Under the pieces are notes generated by a model. That model ran no database searches. It was not told the origin of the DNA and was given only the letters and a program-made list of their open reading frames with translations. From Sulfolobus tengchongensis (GTDB lineage: Archaea; Thermoproteota; Thermoprotei_A; Sulfolobales; Sulfolobaceae): DNA of 64,000 bases. The first letter of the stretch is position 1; each line of letters starts with the position of its first letter. A program made the translations under genes and the position numbers. Below are positions 11,406 to 21,060 of the stretch, piece after piece. The stretch covers positions 2,047,337 through 2,111,336 of the forward strand of contig NZ_CP146016.1 in the NCBI RefSeq assembly GCF_036967215.1, written 5' to 3'.

Positions 11406-11951
11406 GTGGATTTAATTATTACTTTCGGCTTAGTCACACTGGTTATTATGTTACAGTTTGCAGTAGTACCTGGAATAATCCTTAAAAGAGCTACAAAAGT
11501 TTCAGAACTAAACGGTTACCCAATATATATGATAGAATCTAACGATATTAACGCTTTTTCGCTTATCTCCATCTGGGGAAAGCACATATTAGTTACGAAG
11601 GGATTATTAAGTAAAGAAGATAACGAACACATAGCTGCTGCATTAATGCACGAAATCGGTCATATAAGACTGAATCATCACATTAAAATGAGTCTTTGTA
11701 TAATTTCTATTATAATAGTATTCACGTATCTTCTTAATTATGTAATTTTCCTAGTACCATTTGTAATTTCAGTTCTGGCTATCCAGAGATATTTACAAAG
11801 AAGATTTGAGTTAGAAGCTGATAAATTTGCTACGAAATTTATAAATGCGAAATTATTACACGATTTGATAACAAAATATGGTGAGAATAAAATATCATTT
11901 TTATCTACTCATCCTAACATTAAGATAAGACTTAAAAATATTAGCAAATAA
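11406..11951 (+). CDS. small M48-type membrane metalloprotease
   Basis: 181 residues starting with GTG. There is one N-terminal helix (about 3-25), a zinc motif HEIGH at 82-86, a helical pair around 95-130, and FELEADKFATKF, whose glutamate is the probable third ligand. It is much shorter than HtpX (325 residues at 5207). It may be a BlaR1/M56-like or minimal M48 protease; the substrate is unknown. It stops 8 bp before the molybdenum hydroxylase gene. Confidence 0.75.
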   Translation: MDLIITFGLVTLVIMLQFAVVPGIILKRATKVSELNGYPIYMIESNDINAFSLISIWGKHILVTKGLLSKEDNEHIAAALMHEIGHIRLNHHIKMSLCIISIIIVFTYLLNYVIFLVPFVISVLAIQRYLQRRFELEADKFATKFINAKLLHDLITKYGENKISFLSTHPNIKIRLKNISK

Positions 11952-11959
11952 ATTGAAAT

Positions 11960-14092
11960 GTGTACGTTGGCAAACCCGTTAAAAGACTCGAAGATCCAAA
12001 ATTTTTAACTGGAAGTTCAACTTATGTGGATGACATTGAGCTTCCGGGTACATTATTTGTAGCTTTTCTTAGATCTACTAAACCACATGCAAAAGTAAGG
12101 GTAAGGAAAAGTGGACATAATATATTTACGGGTGAAGATATAAATCCTGGTAGTGATTTCCCGATACCGGTTGAAGAGGTAACTTATGTTGGACAGCCAA
12201 TAGCCGCAGTAGTTGCAAGAGACAGATATGAGGCATATGATTTACTAGAAAGTATAGAAGTTGAATATGAGGATTTACCATACGTAATTGACCCACAATT
12301 AGCTTTAAAGAATGATGTGAAGGTGTACACTAAAAAAGAATCTAACATTTATGAATATAAGAAATGGGAAGCAGGAAATATAGAACAAAGCTTCAAAGAA
12401 GCTGACGTTATCGTTGAAGGAGAATTATACAATCAAAGAGTCATAGCGAATCCTTTGGAAACTAGAGGAACCTTAGCTTACTTTGATGGAAATAGATTAA
12501 ACGTATGGTCATCAACCCAATCAGCTCATTATCTTAGGAGAAATTTAATGAACTTTTTAGGAATTAATAATATAAGAGTAATTCAGCCAGATGTTGGCGG
12601 AGCATTTGGAAGTAAAATTATAGCACATCCAGAAGAATATGCAGTAGCTAAATTGGCTTTAAAAATAAGAAGACCATTAAAATGGATTCCTACTAGATCT
12701 GAGGAAATACAGACAGCTGGACACGGAAGAGACAAGAGATTGAAATTCAAGGTTGGTTTAAAGAAAGATGGAACAATATTAGGTATAGATGGCACCTTAA
12801 TTGCAGATTTAGGGGCGCCATATCCAGATGCAAATGATGACGAGATAGGTAATGTACATAGTACAGTTAGGATGATGTTAGGGCCTTATAAGATTCAGAA
12901 CATAAGAATTGATGAATACGCCGTAAATACTAATAAATCTCCTACACAATCTTATAGAGGTGCTGGTAGACCTGAGGCTACATATTTCATAGAGAGAATC
13001 ATTAATATTGTTTCTATGGAATTAGGAAAAGATGAATTTGAAATAAGGGAGAAGAATTTAATAAAAGAACTCCCATACAAAAACGCTTTAGGTATAACTT
13101 ATGATTCTGGTGATTATTTAACACTTCTAAATAAGGCAAGAGAGTATTATGAAAAATTAAAAGCTGAGACACAGCCTAATGAATGCGTCGGCTCTAGCAT
13201 GTACGTCGAGATAACGGGATTCGGACCTTGGGAAACTGCAAGGATTTTCGCTAAAAGTGATGGTAAAATCGTCATAATAACTGGAAGCGGTCCTCATGGA
13301 CAAGGTGATGGTACCGCATTTGCACAAATTGTTGCCGACATACTAGAATTACCTATAGAAGATATTGAAGTTAGGTGGGGCGACACAGACATAATTTCAG
13401 ATGGTATAGGAACGTGGGGAAGTAGAACAGTTACAATAGGAGGTTCAGCAATGTATAAGGCTGCAGAGGAATTGAGGAAAAGACTAACTGAAATTGGAGC
13501 TAAGATGTTGAATGCGGATTTAGAAGAAGTTGAGTATAAAAATGGTTCTGTTATTCATAAGAAGAATGGTAAAAGCGTTACAGTAAAGGAAATAATACAA
13601 AATGCATATTCTTTAGGATATTCCTTAGATATAACATCTGTGTACAATGTAAACAAGCCAGGATATACTGTACCTTATGGCGTGCATCTAGCTTTAGTTA
13701 GCATTGATAGGGAAACTGGAAGTATAAAGGTTAAGAAATATATAGCAATTGACGATGTTGGAAGAGTTATAAATCCTCTGCTTGCTGAGGGACAAATAAT
13801 AGGTGGAGCTATTCAAGGAATAGCACAAGCTATATATGAAGGAGCTATATATAGCAAGGAAGGATACTTGTTAAACTCTAACTTAACAGACTATGGCTTT
13901 CCTACAGCAGTTGAGGCTCCAAAAGTAGAGTGGCATTACATTGAAAAAGGCTTTTCATCTCATCCTATTGGAAGTAAAGGTATAGGCGAGGCTGGGACAA
14001 TAGCTTCAACCCCTGCTGTAATTAATGCTGTGGAGAAGTGCATTGGAAGAAGGATACCTAACATGCCAGTTAAGCCGGAAGAGGCTATCTGA
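11960..14092 (+). CDS. xanthine dehydrogenase-family large subunit (aldehyde oxidoreductase, molybdopterin-binding)
   Basis: 710 residues beginning VGKPVKRLEDPKFLTG, the usual N-terminus of CoxL/XdhB-type subunits. Molybdopterin-binding stretches include GGAFGSK, SYRGAGRPEA, SGPHGQGDGTAFAQI and GSKGIGEAG. The last includes the glutamate that acts as base in this family. Sulfolobus members include a glyceraldehyde dehydrogenase. The start is GTG at 11960; an overlapping ATG at 11958 is out of frame. No FAD or [2Fe-2S] subunit gene lies beside it, so those partners must come from elsewhere. Confidence 0.85.
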   Translation: MYVGKPVKRLEDPKFLTGSSTYVDDIELPGTLFVAFLRSTKPHAKVRVRKSGHNIFTGEDINPGSDFPIPVEEVTYVGQPIAAVVARDRYEAYDLLESIEVEYEDLPYVIDPQLALKNDVKVYTKKESNIYEYKKWEAGNIEQSFKEADVIVEGELYNQRVIANPLETRGTLAYFDGNRLNVWSSTQSAHYLRRNLMNFLGINNIRVIQPDVGGAFGSKIIAHPEEYAVAKLALKIRRPLKWIPTRSEEIQTAGHGRDKRLKFKVGLKKDGTILGIDGTLIADLGAPYPDANDDEIGNVHSTVRMMLGPYKIQNIRIDEYAVNTNKSPTQSYRGAGRPEATYFIERIINIVSMELGKDEFEIREKNLIKELPYKNALGITYDSGDYLTLLNKAREYYEKLKAETQPNECVGSSMYVEITGFGPWETARIFAKSDGKIVIITGSGPHGQGDGTAFAQIVADILELPIEDIEVRWGDTDIISDGIGTWGSRTVTIGGSAMYKAAEELRKRLTEIGAKMLNADLEEVEYKNGSVIHKKNGKSVTVKEIIQNAYSLGYSLDITSVYNVNKPGYTVPYGVHLALVSIDRETGSIKVKKYIAIDDVGRVINPLLAEGQIIGGAIQGIAQAIYEGAIYSKEGYLLNSNLTDYGFPTAVEAPKVEWHYIEKGFSSHPIGSKGIGEAGTIASTPAVINAVEKCIGRRIPNMPVKPEEAI

Positions 14093-14094
14093 AA

Positions 14095-14553
14095 ATGCAA
14101 AGACACGTAATGTCATCTAAAGATGCTAAAGTTTTCATAAACAAAATTAAGGAAAAATATAATATTGATGTATCAAATGCTAAACTAGAAGTAGGTAAAG
14201 AAAAGAAAGAAGTATGGTACTATGTAGATGGCTTATTGGCTTTTTTTGATGATTTTATACCCACACTTTGCGGTGTAATGAAACTTAAAATAGCAATCCC
14301 TTACGTAATAATAGATGAAGGTGCTGTAAAGGCTGTAAGTAGAGGAGCTGATCTTTTTGTTCCCGGTATTGTTGAATATGACTGTGAATGTAAGGAGGGA
14401 GATATTATTTTAGCTAAAACAAAAACGAATTTGCCTGTGGCTATATTAAGAGTAGTAATGCCCAAAGAAAAAGCATTATCTGAAAAGAAGGGGAAATTTG
14501 CAGAAACGCTCCATCATGTAGGGGATAAATTATGGGAGATGTGCAATGGTTAA
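14095..14553 (+). CDS. PUA-domain RNA-binding protein (MCT-1/Tma20-like)
   Basis: 152 residues. The N-terminal half is a pre-PUA domain of the DUF1947 type. The C-terminal half is a PUA domain with the usual GAVKAVSRGADLFVPGI and EGDIILAKT strands. Eukaryotic relatives (MCTS1, Tma20, eIF2D) act in ribosome recycling and re-initiation; archaeal PUA proteins of this size are also linked to RNA modification. It starts 2 bp after the hydroxylase stop and overlaps the next gene by 8 bp. Confidence 0.75.
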   Translation: MQRHVMSSKDAKVFINKIKEKYNIDVSNAKLEVGKEKKEVWYYVDGLLAFFDDFIPTLCGVMKLKIAIPYVIIDEGAVKAVSRGADLFVPGIVEYDCECKEGDIILAKTKTNLPVAILRVVMPKEKALSEKKGKFAETLHHVGDKLWEMCNG

Positions 14554-15247
14554 TTTTTCTATAGTTATACCCACTTATAATGAGAGAGATAACATTGTAA
14601 AACTTATAGAGGAAATTAATAGAACAATTTTCTATAATACAAGGATTCTCGTAATTGATGACAATAGTCCAGATGGTACTGCTCAAGTCTTACAAAATCT
14701 AAATTTAAGTAATTTGATAGTCTTTGTAAGAAAAAATGAAAGAGGTTTAGGCTCAGCCTTAAGGTATGGAATTAAAAAAGCAATAGAATTGGAATCTGAC
14801 TATGTAGTTACCATGGATGCAGATTTTAGTCACGACCCAAAGTATCTGCCAGAAATGATGAAAGTCGCACAGGAAGAGAATTATGACCTAGTTATTGGTT
14901 CAAGATATATTAAAGGTGGTGGGATAGAAAACTGGCCATTAAGCAGAAAGGTTATAAGCAAGGGTGCAAACTACTTATTCAAATTAGTCTCTCGCTCACC
15001 AATAAATGACAATACATCTGGGTTTAGAATATACTCACGTAGGGCAGCAATATTAGCATTAGAGTGTGAATCGACGGATGGATACGAATTTCAGATATGC
15101 ACGGCATTTAAAATTATTAAGTCGAATTTAAAATTCAAGGAGTATCCTATCTTATTTAGGAATAGAACAACAGGAAAAAGCAAATTAGGTTTTAAAGAAA
15201 TTATAAAATGGTTCTTCTATATAATTAGGCTTTCCCTTTCTTCTTGA
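14546..15247 (+). CDS. dolichyl-phosphate mannosyltransferase-like GT2
   Basis: 233 residues, a soluble GT-A family 2 transferase. VIPTYNERDNI opens the fold, IDDNSPDGT binds the nucleotide, MDADFSHDP holds the metal-binding DXD, and GSRYIKGGGIENW is the Dpm1 signature. It should make polyprenyl-phosphate mannose or glucose, the donor for PMT-like GT-C enzymes such as the one at 933. It lacks the GtrA-like membrane tail of some relatives. Its end overlaps the converging wHTH gene by 23 bp. Confidence 0.85.
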   Translation: MVNFSIVIPTYNERDNIVKLIEEINRTIFYNTRILVIDDNSPDGTAQVLQNLNLSNLIVFVRKNERGLGSALRYGIKKAIELESDYVVTMDADFSHDPKYLPEMMKVAQEENYDLVIGSRYIKGGGIENWPLSRKVISKGANYLFKLVSRSPINDNTSGFRIYSRRAAILALECESTDGYEFQICTAFKIIKSNLKFKEYPILFRNRTTGKSKLGFKEIIKWFFYIIRLSLSS

Positions 15248-15545
15248 GCTTTTCGAGTTCTACTTTAATTTCTTCAATTTCTTTCTTAAGTGACGCTATT
15301 TCACTCTCATGATTTTCTAATGTTTTAAGTAATTTCTCTTTGTCAACATGCTCTTCTTTCTGTTCTTTAAGTTTAAGATTGCCATCCTGGTCCATTTCCA
15401 CTAAACCTAATCTCTGTAACTCTCTTGCATATCCCTTAGCGGTCTTCGGTGAAACCTTTATTTCTAATGCCAAATCTTTTACATTAATATTACCCTTATT
15501 TTTTAGAATGTTTATTATATCTTGAAGCCTAGGAGTAAGTTCCAT
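15225..15545 (-). CDS. winged-helix regulator with C-terminal coiled coil
   Basis: 106 residues if started at ATG 15545, beginning MELTPRLQDIINILKNKG. The wHTH (about 1-55) contains INVKDLALEIKVSPKTAKGY, and residues 60-104 form a charged heptad coiled coil ending LEKLKKKGKA. An upstream in-frame ATG at 15563 would add six residues, but the TATA box at 15572-15582 is too close to it for a leaderless start. It may regulate its divergent neighbour, the cyclodeaminase-like gene, since both share that box. Confidence 0.75.
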   Translation of the reverse strand: MELTPRLQDIINILKNKGNINVKDLALEIKVSPKTAKGYARELQRLGLVEMDQDGNLKLKEQKEEHVDKEKLLKTLENHESEIASLKKEIEEIKVELEKLKKKGKA

Positions 15546-15571
15546 ATTTATAAGCTTTAACATAGAATGTC

Positions 15572-15582
15572 TTTTAAATATA
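15572..15582. promoter_or_regulatory. shared, near-symmetric TATA box for two divergent genes
   Basis: The sequence ttttaaatata reads as a TATA box on both strands. It is centred about 30 bp from the TTG at 15607 on the plus strand and about 30 bp from the ATG at 15545 on the minus strand. Confidence 0.45.
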
Positions 15583-15606
15583 GAGTCATATCAATTTAGG
15601 AGAAAA

Positions 15607-16563
15607 TTGACACTATTGCTGAAGGAGAAAGAAGTAATAGAATTGCTAGATTATAGAGAAATATATAATTCCTTATTAAATGCATTTATATCTTTTGAAA
15701 ATAAACTTGCGCTTAATTTGGAAAGAAGTAGAATATCGTTTCACGGTGCAACGCTAACATTTCAAGCCGCAGCTATGGAAAAGTACATAGGATATAAAAC
15801 ATTTATTTCTGGAACCCATCTGACGTTTTTATATGATACTTCAGGGAATCTATTAAGTATAATTGAATCTGATAGACTTTCACAAGCTAGAACCTCAGTA
15901 TTATCCATCCTAGCTACGGACTTCATATACGGCGATTTCACATCCCTAGGGGTAATTGGGCTTGGAAAATATGGTTTAGCCATTGTAGAAATAGCGAATG
16001 AACTAAAGAAGGGAATTAAAATTAACGTTTTCACTCCTTCTCAGCAAAGAATGGAAAAGGCATTAGAAGTATTCAGTAATGAAGGAATAGACGTATCACC
16101 TAAGAATTCAATAAAGAAAGTTTGCGAAGAAAGTGAGGTTATAACTACAATAACCAAAGCGAAGGACCCATTCTTGAAATTAGAATATGTAAACTCTCAA
16201 AGAAAGCACATAAACGCGATGGGTTCCAATATACCGGAAAAAATTGAAATATATCCAGAGGTTATAAAGGCCTCAAAGCTGATTGTAGTTGAAGAATTAG
16301 AACAGAGCCTAAAGGAATCAGGAGAATTAGTGATTGCCAAAAAAATGGGCATGCTCGACACAAGTAAGATAGTAACCTTATCTGAAATACTTTCAAAGAA
16401 AATTAATCCAAATAAAGAAGGAATTACAATATTTAAATCTGTAGGTATTGGACTTGAAGATTTAGCAGTAGGAAAGTTAATTTATGAAAAAGCTTTAAGG
16501 AAAGGTTTAGGTACTGAAATAGAGGTAAAGGGGATTTGGTATCGAGAATTGGCAAAGAAATAG
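15607..16563 (+). CDS. ornithine cyclodeaminase/alanine dehydrogenase-family enzyme
   Basis: 318 residues starting with TTG. It has the mu-crystallin/OCD layout: an N-terminal substrate lobe with SRISFHG, then a Rossmann fold from VIGLGKYGLAIVEIANELK with AMGSNIPEK later. Members deaminate or reduce small amino acids with NAD(P)H. The catalytic aspartate expected in ornithine cyclodeaminase is not obvious, so an imine-reductase or dehydrogenase role is equally possible. The next gene, an aminotransferase, starts 28 bp inside its end, so the two probably act in one amino-acid route. Confidence 0.75.
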   Translation: MTLLLKEKEVIELLDYREIYNSLLNAFISFENKLALNLERSRISFHGATLTFQAAAMEKYIGYKTFISGTHLTFLYDTSGNLLSIIESDRLSQARTSVLSILATDFIYGDFTSLGVIGLGKYGLAIVEIANELKKGIKINVFTPSQQRMEKALEVFSNEGIDVSPKNSIKKVCEESEVITTITKAKDPFLKLEYVNSQRKHINAMGSNIPEKIEIYPEVIKASKLIVVEELEQSLKESGELVIAKKMGMLDTSKIVTLSEILSKKINPNKEGITIFKSVGIGLEDLAVGKLIYEKALRKGLGTEIEVKGIWYRELAKK

Positions 16564-17678
16564 AGATATCTCCAGTAGAATTAGGCTCTCAAATAGCTAA
16601 GAAGGTTAAGATCAACTTAGCTAGCGGAACTCCGGATCCAAAAAAGATGCCAGTAAGAGAAATTAAAGAAGCATATGCCGAAGTAATCGATGAGTTTGGC
16701 CCAAAGGTATTATTTTACCCTGGAGCAGGAGGACAAGAGGAATTAATAAAGGAAATTGAAGTCAATTTTTTACCACTTTTAGGTTTGTCAAAGCAGAAGA
16801 ATGAAAAAATTGTTGTAACTAGTGGAGCTCAACATGCCATGGAGCTATTAGGGAAATACTTTTTGGAAAATGATATTGTTGCAGTAGAAAATCCCACGTT
16901 CATAGAAACATTTAATGCGTTGAAGCTAAGAAGTTCGTCTACAGTACCCATTTCCCTAAAGTCTGACGGAATAGACGTAGATGAACTTGAAATGTTATTA
17001 AAGATAGTAAAAATAAACTTACTATATGTTATTCCGAATTGTCATAATCCTGCTGGTGTTAATATGTCGGAATACAAAAGAAAAAGATTAGTAGAACTTG
17101 CCGAACTGTACGATTTTTACATTATAGAGGATGACCCATATAGGCCTATTGCAGGAAGCGTACCCCAGCCAATTAAGAATTTCGATAAGAGTGGTAGAGT
17201 AATATACGTGAGTAGCTTTAGCAAAATTATAGCTCCAGGTTTAAGAGTGGGATTTATCTTAGCAAGAGAGGATATAAGCAACAAAATAAGCCTATTAGAG
17301 CAGTTGGACTTCTCCACATCTACTATAAATCAGTACGTCGTAGCGAGATTAATAAAGAAGGGATTACTAAATGAAAAGTCAAAAGAATTATATGCGTATT
17401 ATAAGGGGAAAATGAAAGTATTGATAGATTCGCTTAAAGAGAAAAGAATGGATAAATTTAATGAGTCTATGTGCGGTTTCTTCTTGCTCTTAGATCTAGA
17501 AAAAGATAGTTGGAATGTTTTTCATAAGGCAGTAGAAAAAGGCTTAAGCTTTGTACCAGCTAAACCATTCTTCTTAAGAGGAGGAGACACGATGGCTAGG
17601 TTAAGTATTTCTGTAGCAACACATGACGAAATTATCGAAGGAGTAAAGCTACTTTACGAAAGTGTAAAAAGTGTCTAA
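16536..17678 (+). CDS. PLP-dependent class I/II aminotransferase (2-aminoadipate-like)
   Basis: 380 residues starting with TTG at 16536. Fold type I landmarks are the PNCHNPAG stretch at 167-174, EDDPYR at 198-203, the PLP-binding lysine K230 in SSFSKIIAPGLRVGF and R237. The pattern matches LysN/2-aminoadipate and aromatic aminotransferases of archaea. It lacks the N-terminal GntR domain of MocR regulators. It is coupled to the cyclodeaminase-like gene by overlap; the following minus-strand gene overlaps its stop by 4 bp. Confidence 0.85.
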   Translation: MVSRIGKEIEISPVELGSQIAKKVKINLASGTPDPKKMPVREIKEAYAEVIDEFGPKVLFYPGAGGQEELIKEIEVNFLPLLGLSKQKNEKIVVTSGAQHAMELLGKYFLENDIVAVENPTFIETFNALKLRSSSTVPISLKSDGIDVDELEMLLKIVKINLLYVIPNCHNPAGVNMSEYKRKRLVELAELYDFYIIEDDPYRPIAGSVPQPIKNFDKSGRVIYVSSFSKIIAPGLRVGFILAREDISNKISLLEQLDFSTSTINQYVVARLIKKGLLNEKSKELYAYYKGKMKVLIDSLKEKRMDKFNESMCGFFLLLDLEKDSWNVFHKAVEKGLSFVPAKPFFLRGGDTMARLSISVATHDEIIEGVKLLYESVKSV

Positions 17679-18040
17679 TCGAAAACCACTTCTTGAACTT
17701 TTGATATGAAATCTTTAACTTGATTCTCATAAAAAGGGATATCGTTTTCATCTACATTTCCACTTAAATAGCAGTCATAATGTAATGTTACACCTAAATT
17801 CCAGTATCTTTCTACCCAGTCACCTAATATATTTGAAAGCTCCTTTACTATTTCGCTTCTTGACTTATCTTGTAAAGAAAAATAGTAAGCTAAAAGCTTA
17901 ATACCAGCATTTATAGCCTCGTACAACATCTCGCACACTATGCCTGGAGAATTGACCGTATTACTAAGATCATAATAAAATTTTGACGCGGATATAAAAT
18001 ATGTATAAAATTCCTTTTTACTTTCATTTAATGCTTCCAC
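17675..18040 (-). CDS. PaREP1/HEPN-like helical protein
   Basis: 121 residues, all helical by pattern, with EALNESKKEFYTYFISASKF, GIVCEMLYEAINAGIKLLAYYF and GDWVERYWNLGVTLHYDCYL. This resembles the PaREP1 family of Thermoproteota, a HEPN-like four-helix bundle. HEPN proteins are often RNases or partners of nucleotidyltransferases, but no R-x4-6-H RNase motif stands out here and no partner lies next to it. A TATA-like box ttttaaaaag lies about 27 bp before the start. Confidence 0.6.
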   Translation of the reverse strand: MEALNESKKEFYTYFISASKFYYDLSNTVNSPGIVCEMLYEAINAGIKLLAYYFSLQDKSRSEIVKELSNILGDWVERYWNLGVTLHYDCYLSGNVDENDIPFYENQVKDFISKVQEVVFD

Positions 18041-18092
18041 GATATTATACTTAAACTAGTATTATTTTAAAAAGTGACTATGCCACTATTAC

Positions 18093-18102
18093 GTTTTATA
18101 AG
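18093..18102 (+). promoter_or_regulatory. TATA box of the small membrane protein gene
   Basis: gttttataag is centred about 28 bp before the ATG at 18126, fitting a leaderless transcript. Confidence 0.45.
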
Positions 18103-18125
18103 GAAGAAATAGAGACTATATTGAA

Positions 18126-18479
18126 ATGAAACTAATGTACCTCTCACTTATAATAAGCATAATTTCCCTTTTCCTAGGTAGTGTTCTATTATTTAACACA
18201 GTTCCAAGAATTCTTATATCAGGCACACTGATAATAGTAGCATTCCTAGTTGTATCATTATTTCTTATTAACAAATACCCAAAAGTGAGATACGTTCTAT
18301 TCTTTCTGGCAATATTAGCTATAGTCATTTCTTCATTTTCTAATGCACATTTACAAGCACTAAGAGAATTTGGGCAGTCAACATATATTACCTCTTTAGA
18401 TATCTTGATGATTTTAGGATTCTATGTAGGGCCGATACTATATATAATAGCACTTCTTAGGGATAATTTAAAAAGGTAA
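18126..18479 (+). CDS. small four-helix membrane protein
   Basis: 117 residues with four hydrophobic helices (about 4-22, 25-47, 52-72, 88-110) and short polar loops. I do not recognise the family. The plus frame is preferred over the minus-strand frame across the same bases because of its TATA box and its helix periodicity. The next gene follows after 19 bp but has its own TATA-like box. Confidence 0.65.
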   Translation: MKLMYLSLIISIISLFLGSVLLFNTVPRILISGTLIIVAFLVVSLFLINKYPKVRYVLFFLAILAIVISSFSNAHLQALREFGQSTYITSLDILMILGFYVGPILYIIALLRDNLKR

Positions 18480-18498
18480 AAAACTATTATTTACCTCT

Positions 18499-18969
18499 GT
18501 GGAAGTTATAGATCCGCATGCGAGAGTAGCAGACTTAGTAGGTCTATTATACTCTTTAGAAAATACTTTTAATGGCAAAACAGACTTATATATGCTAGAA
18601 AAAGAAATGGAAGTTGACCTAGACGATCTAATGCCTATTGTATATACTGCTGACTCTTTAGGATTTATAACTGTAGGGGAAGGCGACATAATAATAACTG
18701 ATAAAGGAATGGAATTTCTAAAATCAAATCTAAAAAAGAGAAAAGAAATAATCAAAGAATCTATAAGAAAAATAGAACCCTTTAAAACTGCATTAGAGCT
18801 AAAAGAATTCACATTAGAAGAATTAAAAGATATCTTAGAAAGCAAGGGAATACAACTATATAATAGTCCAGAAGGTCTTTATGATTTGCAAATAACTTTA
18901 GTAGAGTGGGGTGTGTATTCAGGATTGTTGAAAAAAGAGGGAGACAGATTTATAGTATCTACGACTTAG
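18499..18969 (+). CDS. stand-alone AAA-associated (ABC ATPase C-terminal) domain protein
   Basis: 156 residues starting with GTG. It resembles the AAA_assoc_C domain normally fused to the C-terminus of NitT/TauT-type ABC ATPases: a first wHTH-like part (LVGLLYSLENTFNGKTDLY, then EVDLDDLMPIVYTADSLGF), the sequence ITDKGMEFL, then a second helical part ending VSTT. Here no ATPase precedes it. It may act as a free regulatory subunit or a DNA-binding protein. The family call rests on memory of the pattern. Confidence 0.6.
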   Translation: MEVIDPHARVADLVGLLYSLENTFNGKTDLYMLEKEMEVDLDDLMPIVYTADSLGFITVGEGDIIITDKGMEFLKSNLKKRKEIIKESIRKIEPFKTALELKEFTLEELKDILESKGIQLYNSPEGLYDLQITLVEWGVYSGLLKKEGDRFIVSTT

Positions 18970-18984
18970 CGTAATGCTAGAGAA

Positions 18985-18994
18985 GTATTTATAG
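18985..18994 (+). promoter_or_regulatory. TATA box of the VIT1-like gene
   Basis: gtatttatag is centred about 27 bp before the ATG at 19017. Confidence 0.55.
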
Positions 18995-19016
18995 CAAATT
19001 AAGCAAGAAGAGTATC

Positions 19017-19760
19017 ATGGAAGAAGAGAAGGGAGAAGAACTAACCCATTATATTCATCAAGCAGATGTATTTAGAACTAAAGTGTTTGGCATACAAGAT
19101 GGTTTAATCGGAGTTGGAGCAATTGTACTTGGCGCAGCAGGTTTCTCTCACGATGCTATCGCAGTGTTAATAGCAGGATTAATTGCTACTATTGGTCAAG
19201 CATTTTCCATGGGTATTGGAGAATATATAAGTACTAGAGTAAGAATGCAGGTAATACAAAATGAGATAAGAAAAGAGAAATATCAATTAGAAAAGTTCCC
19301 AGAAATGGAAAAACAAGAATTAATAGATTTTTATATGAAGAAAGGATTTAGCAAGGACGTGTCGGAAAAAATAGCCGAATATCTACTTAAAAATAAAAAT
19401 GTAGCTTTAGAAGAAATGCTAATGCACGAGCTTAAGGTTTTCCCGGAAGAATTTGAAAGCCCTGTTAAGCTAGGTTTTTTAATGTCACTATATCTGATAA
19501 TAGGAGGCTTAATACCAATATTTCCGTTTGCTATAAGCGTATACTTGCAACAATTTCAATTTAATTACGCATTGATCACTTCAATATTATTAGTAATTTT
19601 GACTCTTGGAATATTTGGTATATTAGGCACAAAATATACTGGTTTAAGAAAATATAGGGGGGCGTTTGAACAAATAGGGACCGGAATGATAGCACTTATA
19701 GGAAGTTACATAGCTGGTATGCTACTTGCACATTTTATATCAGTTTCGTATCTACCCTAG
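19017..19760 (+). CDS. VIT1/CCC1-family iron or manganese transporter
   Basis: 247 residues, five helices. The first part, [20 protein letters not shown] and [18 protein letters not shown], is the VIT1/CCC1 signature. It is followed by a charged cytoplasmic metal-binding helical region (about 80-150) rich in Glu, then three helices. Such proteins move Fe2+ or Mn2+ out of the cytosol. The gene is monocistronic with its own TATA box and overlaps the end of the converging UPF0282 gene by 4 bp. Confidence 0.85.
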   Translation: MEEEKGEELTHYIHQADVFRTKVFGIQDGLIGVGAIVLGAAGFSHDAIAVLIAGLIATIGQAFSMGIGEYISTRVRMQVIQNEIRKEKYQLEKFPEMEKQELIDFYMKKGFSKDVSEKIAEYLLKNKNVALEEMLMHELKVFPEEFESPVKLGFLMSLYLIIGGLIPIFPFAISVYLQQFQFNYALITSILLVILTLGIFGILGTKYTGLRKYRGAFEQIGTGMIALIGSYIAGMLLAHFISVSYLP

Positions 19761-20683
19761 CCCTCTCCGGCAGTTAGTAATTTAGCTAAGCCTCTTGGTA
19801 TTCTGGCTGGCCTATTATCCTCCTTAAATAATTCCTTCCTTTTAGCTTCCAATATTAATGGTTCGACCTTTAAATACTCGGCCGCAGTAGCTACTTTAAC
19901 GTTCAAATCTTTAGCAACATCATATACCGGTTTCAAAACATTAGCGTAATTTATATCTCTTAAAACATGGTGATCTATTATTGCGGTCTCTAGACCATTC
20001 TTGACTATTTCCTCCATATTTTTAATAGAACTTTGTAATTCTTCTTCTTTTAACGCTCTACCTAATAGATAACTTAAAGGTCCATCAATTATTATTGTAT
20101 TAGGCTTAGTTTCTTTCGTAAATTTTAAATGAAGGTCTTTAGGAGCACCTTCTATATCTGAGGTAAATAATACAGATGAATCGTTATCCCTTATGAATAC
20201 TTGTACTACATAGCCCAATCGTTCATCAGCACCGTGAGGAACTGCAGGGGAAAAAGAAATAGTGGTATCTCCAATTTTAAATGTTCTGCCATCTGCTATT
20301 TCTATGTTTTTAGGTTTATCTTTTATTGAACGTAAAAACCTAGGTGCTCTTCTATATTTTTGACTATTATTTATCATATTTTGGGGATCTTTAATGAATA
20401 CTATTTTATCTTTGTAAATATCCGTTGGTATTACATACCCCGGATCATGATGATCGTAATGATAGTGAGAAACTACAATGACGTCAACATCCTTGGCAAT
20501 ATTTACGAGAACTTTGGCTAATTCGGTTAACCTATCGACTTCCTTTTGGTGTGGAGGCAGATTATATCTCCTAGGCGCTAATGATATTGCTGGATCTACT
20601 AAGATTCTTAAGTTCTTAGTTTCCACTAGTGTTGCTTGTGATCTTACGCCCAAACTTTCAAATGCTATTGGAGTAATTCTCAT
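19757..20683 (-). CDS. UPF0282-family metallo-beta-lactamase-fold hydrolase
   Basis: 308 residues. Metal motif SHYHYDHHD gives H73, H75, D77 and H78; later ligands lie in [18 protein letters not shown] and IIDHHVLRD. The family UPF0282 is archaeal and uncharacterised. The conserved first residues [16 protein letters not shown] support the annotated ATG. It may share a promoter with the small gene behind it, 25 bp away on the same strand. Confidence 0.8.
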   Translation of the reverse strand: MRITPIAFESLGVRSQATLVETKNLRILVDPAISLAPRRYNLPPHQKEVDRLTELAKVLVNIAKDVDVIVVSHYHYDHHDPGYVIPTDIYKDKIVFIKDPQNMINNSQKYRRAPRFLRSIKDKPKNIEIADGRTFKIGDTTISFSPAVPHGADERLGYVVQVFIRDNDSSVLFTSDIEGAPKDLHLKFTKETKPNTIIIDGPLSYLLGRALKEEELQSSIKNMEEIVKNGLETAIIDHHVLRDINYANVLKPVYDVAKDLNVKVATAAEYLKVEPLILEAKRKELFKEDNRPARIPRGLAKLLTAGEG

Positions 20684-20708
20684 CTAAAAATACCTTATCT
20701 CTACTAAG

Positions 20709-20960
20709 TTAAAATCTAATAGTGGAGATATCTAAGATACTTTCCCTAATCTCCTTCCTAATATTTTCTATATCTAATTTCGCCATTCTAATGCCATAAT
20801 TTGTTCTTTTCTTTTCTATATATTTTCCTATGCCGTATATAGTAAATCCAGTTATAGTAGTGATATGAAATGGATCGTCTAAACCAAGAGCTATAAATCT
20901 CCCTACTCCTTGGACAACTTTTCCTTTAGCTTCATAATCTCCTAGCAGATCTCTGAACAT
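20709..20960 (-). CDS. conserved small protein of unknown function
   Basis: 83 residues: a polar N-terminus, GRFIALGLDDPFHITTITGF with the glycines of a tight turn or short membrane hairpin, and a basic helical C-terminus. I do not recognise it. It precedes the UPF0282 gene on the same strand by 25 bp, so the two may be co-expressed. Confidence 0.55.
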   Translation of the reverse strand: MFRDLLGDYEAKGKVVQGVGRFIALGLDDPFHITTITGFTIYGIGKYIEKKRTNYGIRMAKLDIENIRKEIRESILDISTIRF

Positions 20961-21060
20961 AATTATATGATTAAGCTACTTAGAAATAAAAAGGATGAGG
21001 AAAAGAAATGAGTATGACGGCTAACAAAAAATATATTATAAGACGTAGGTATGAAAAATA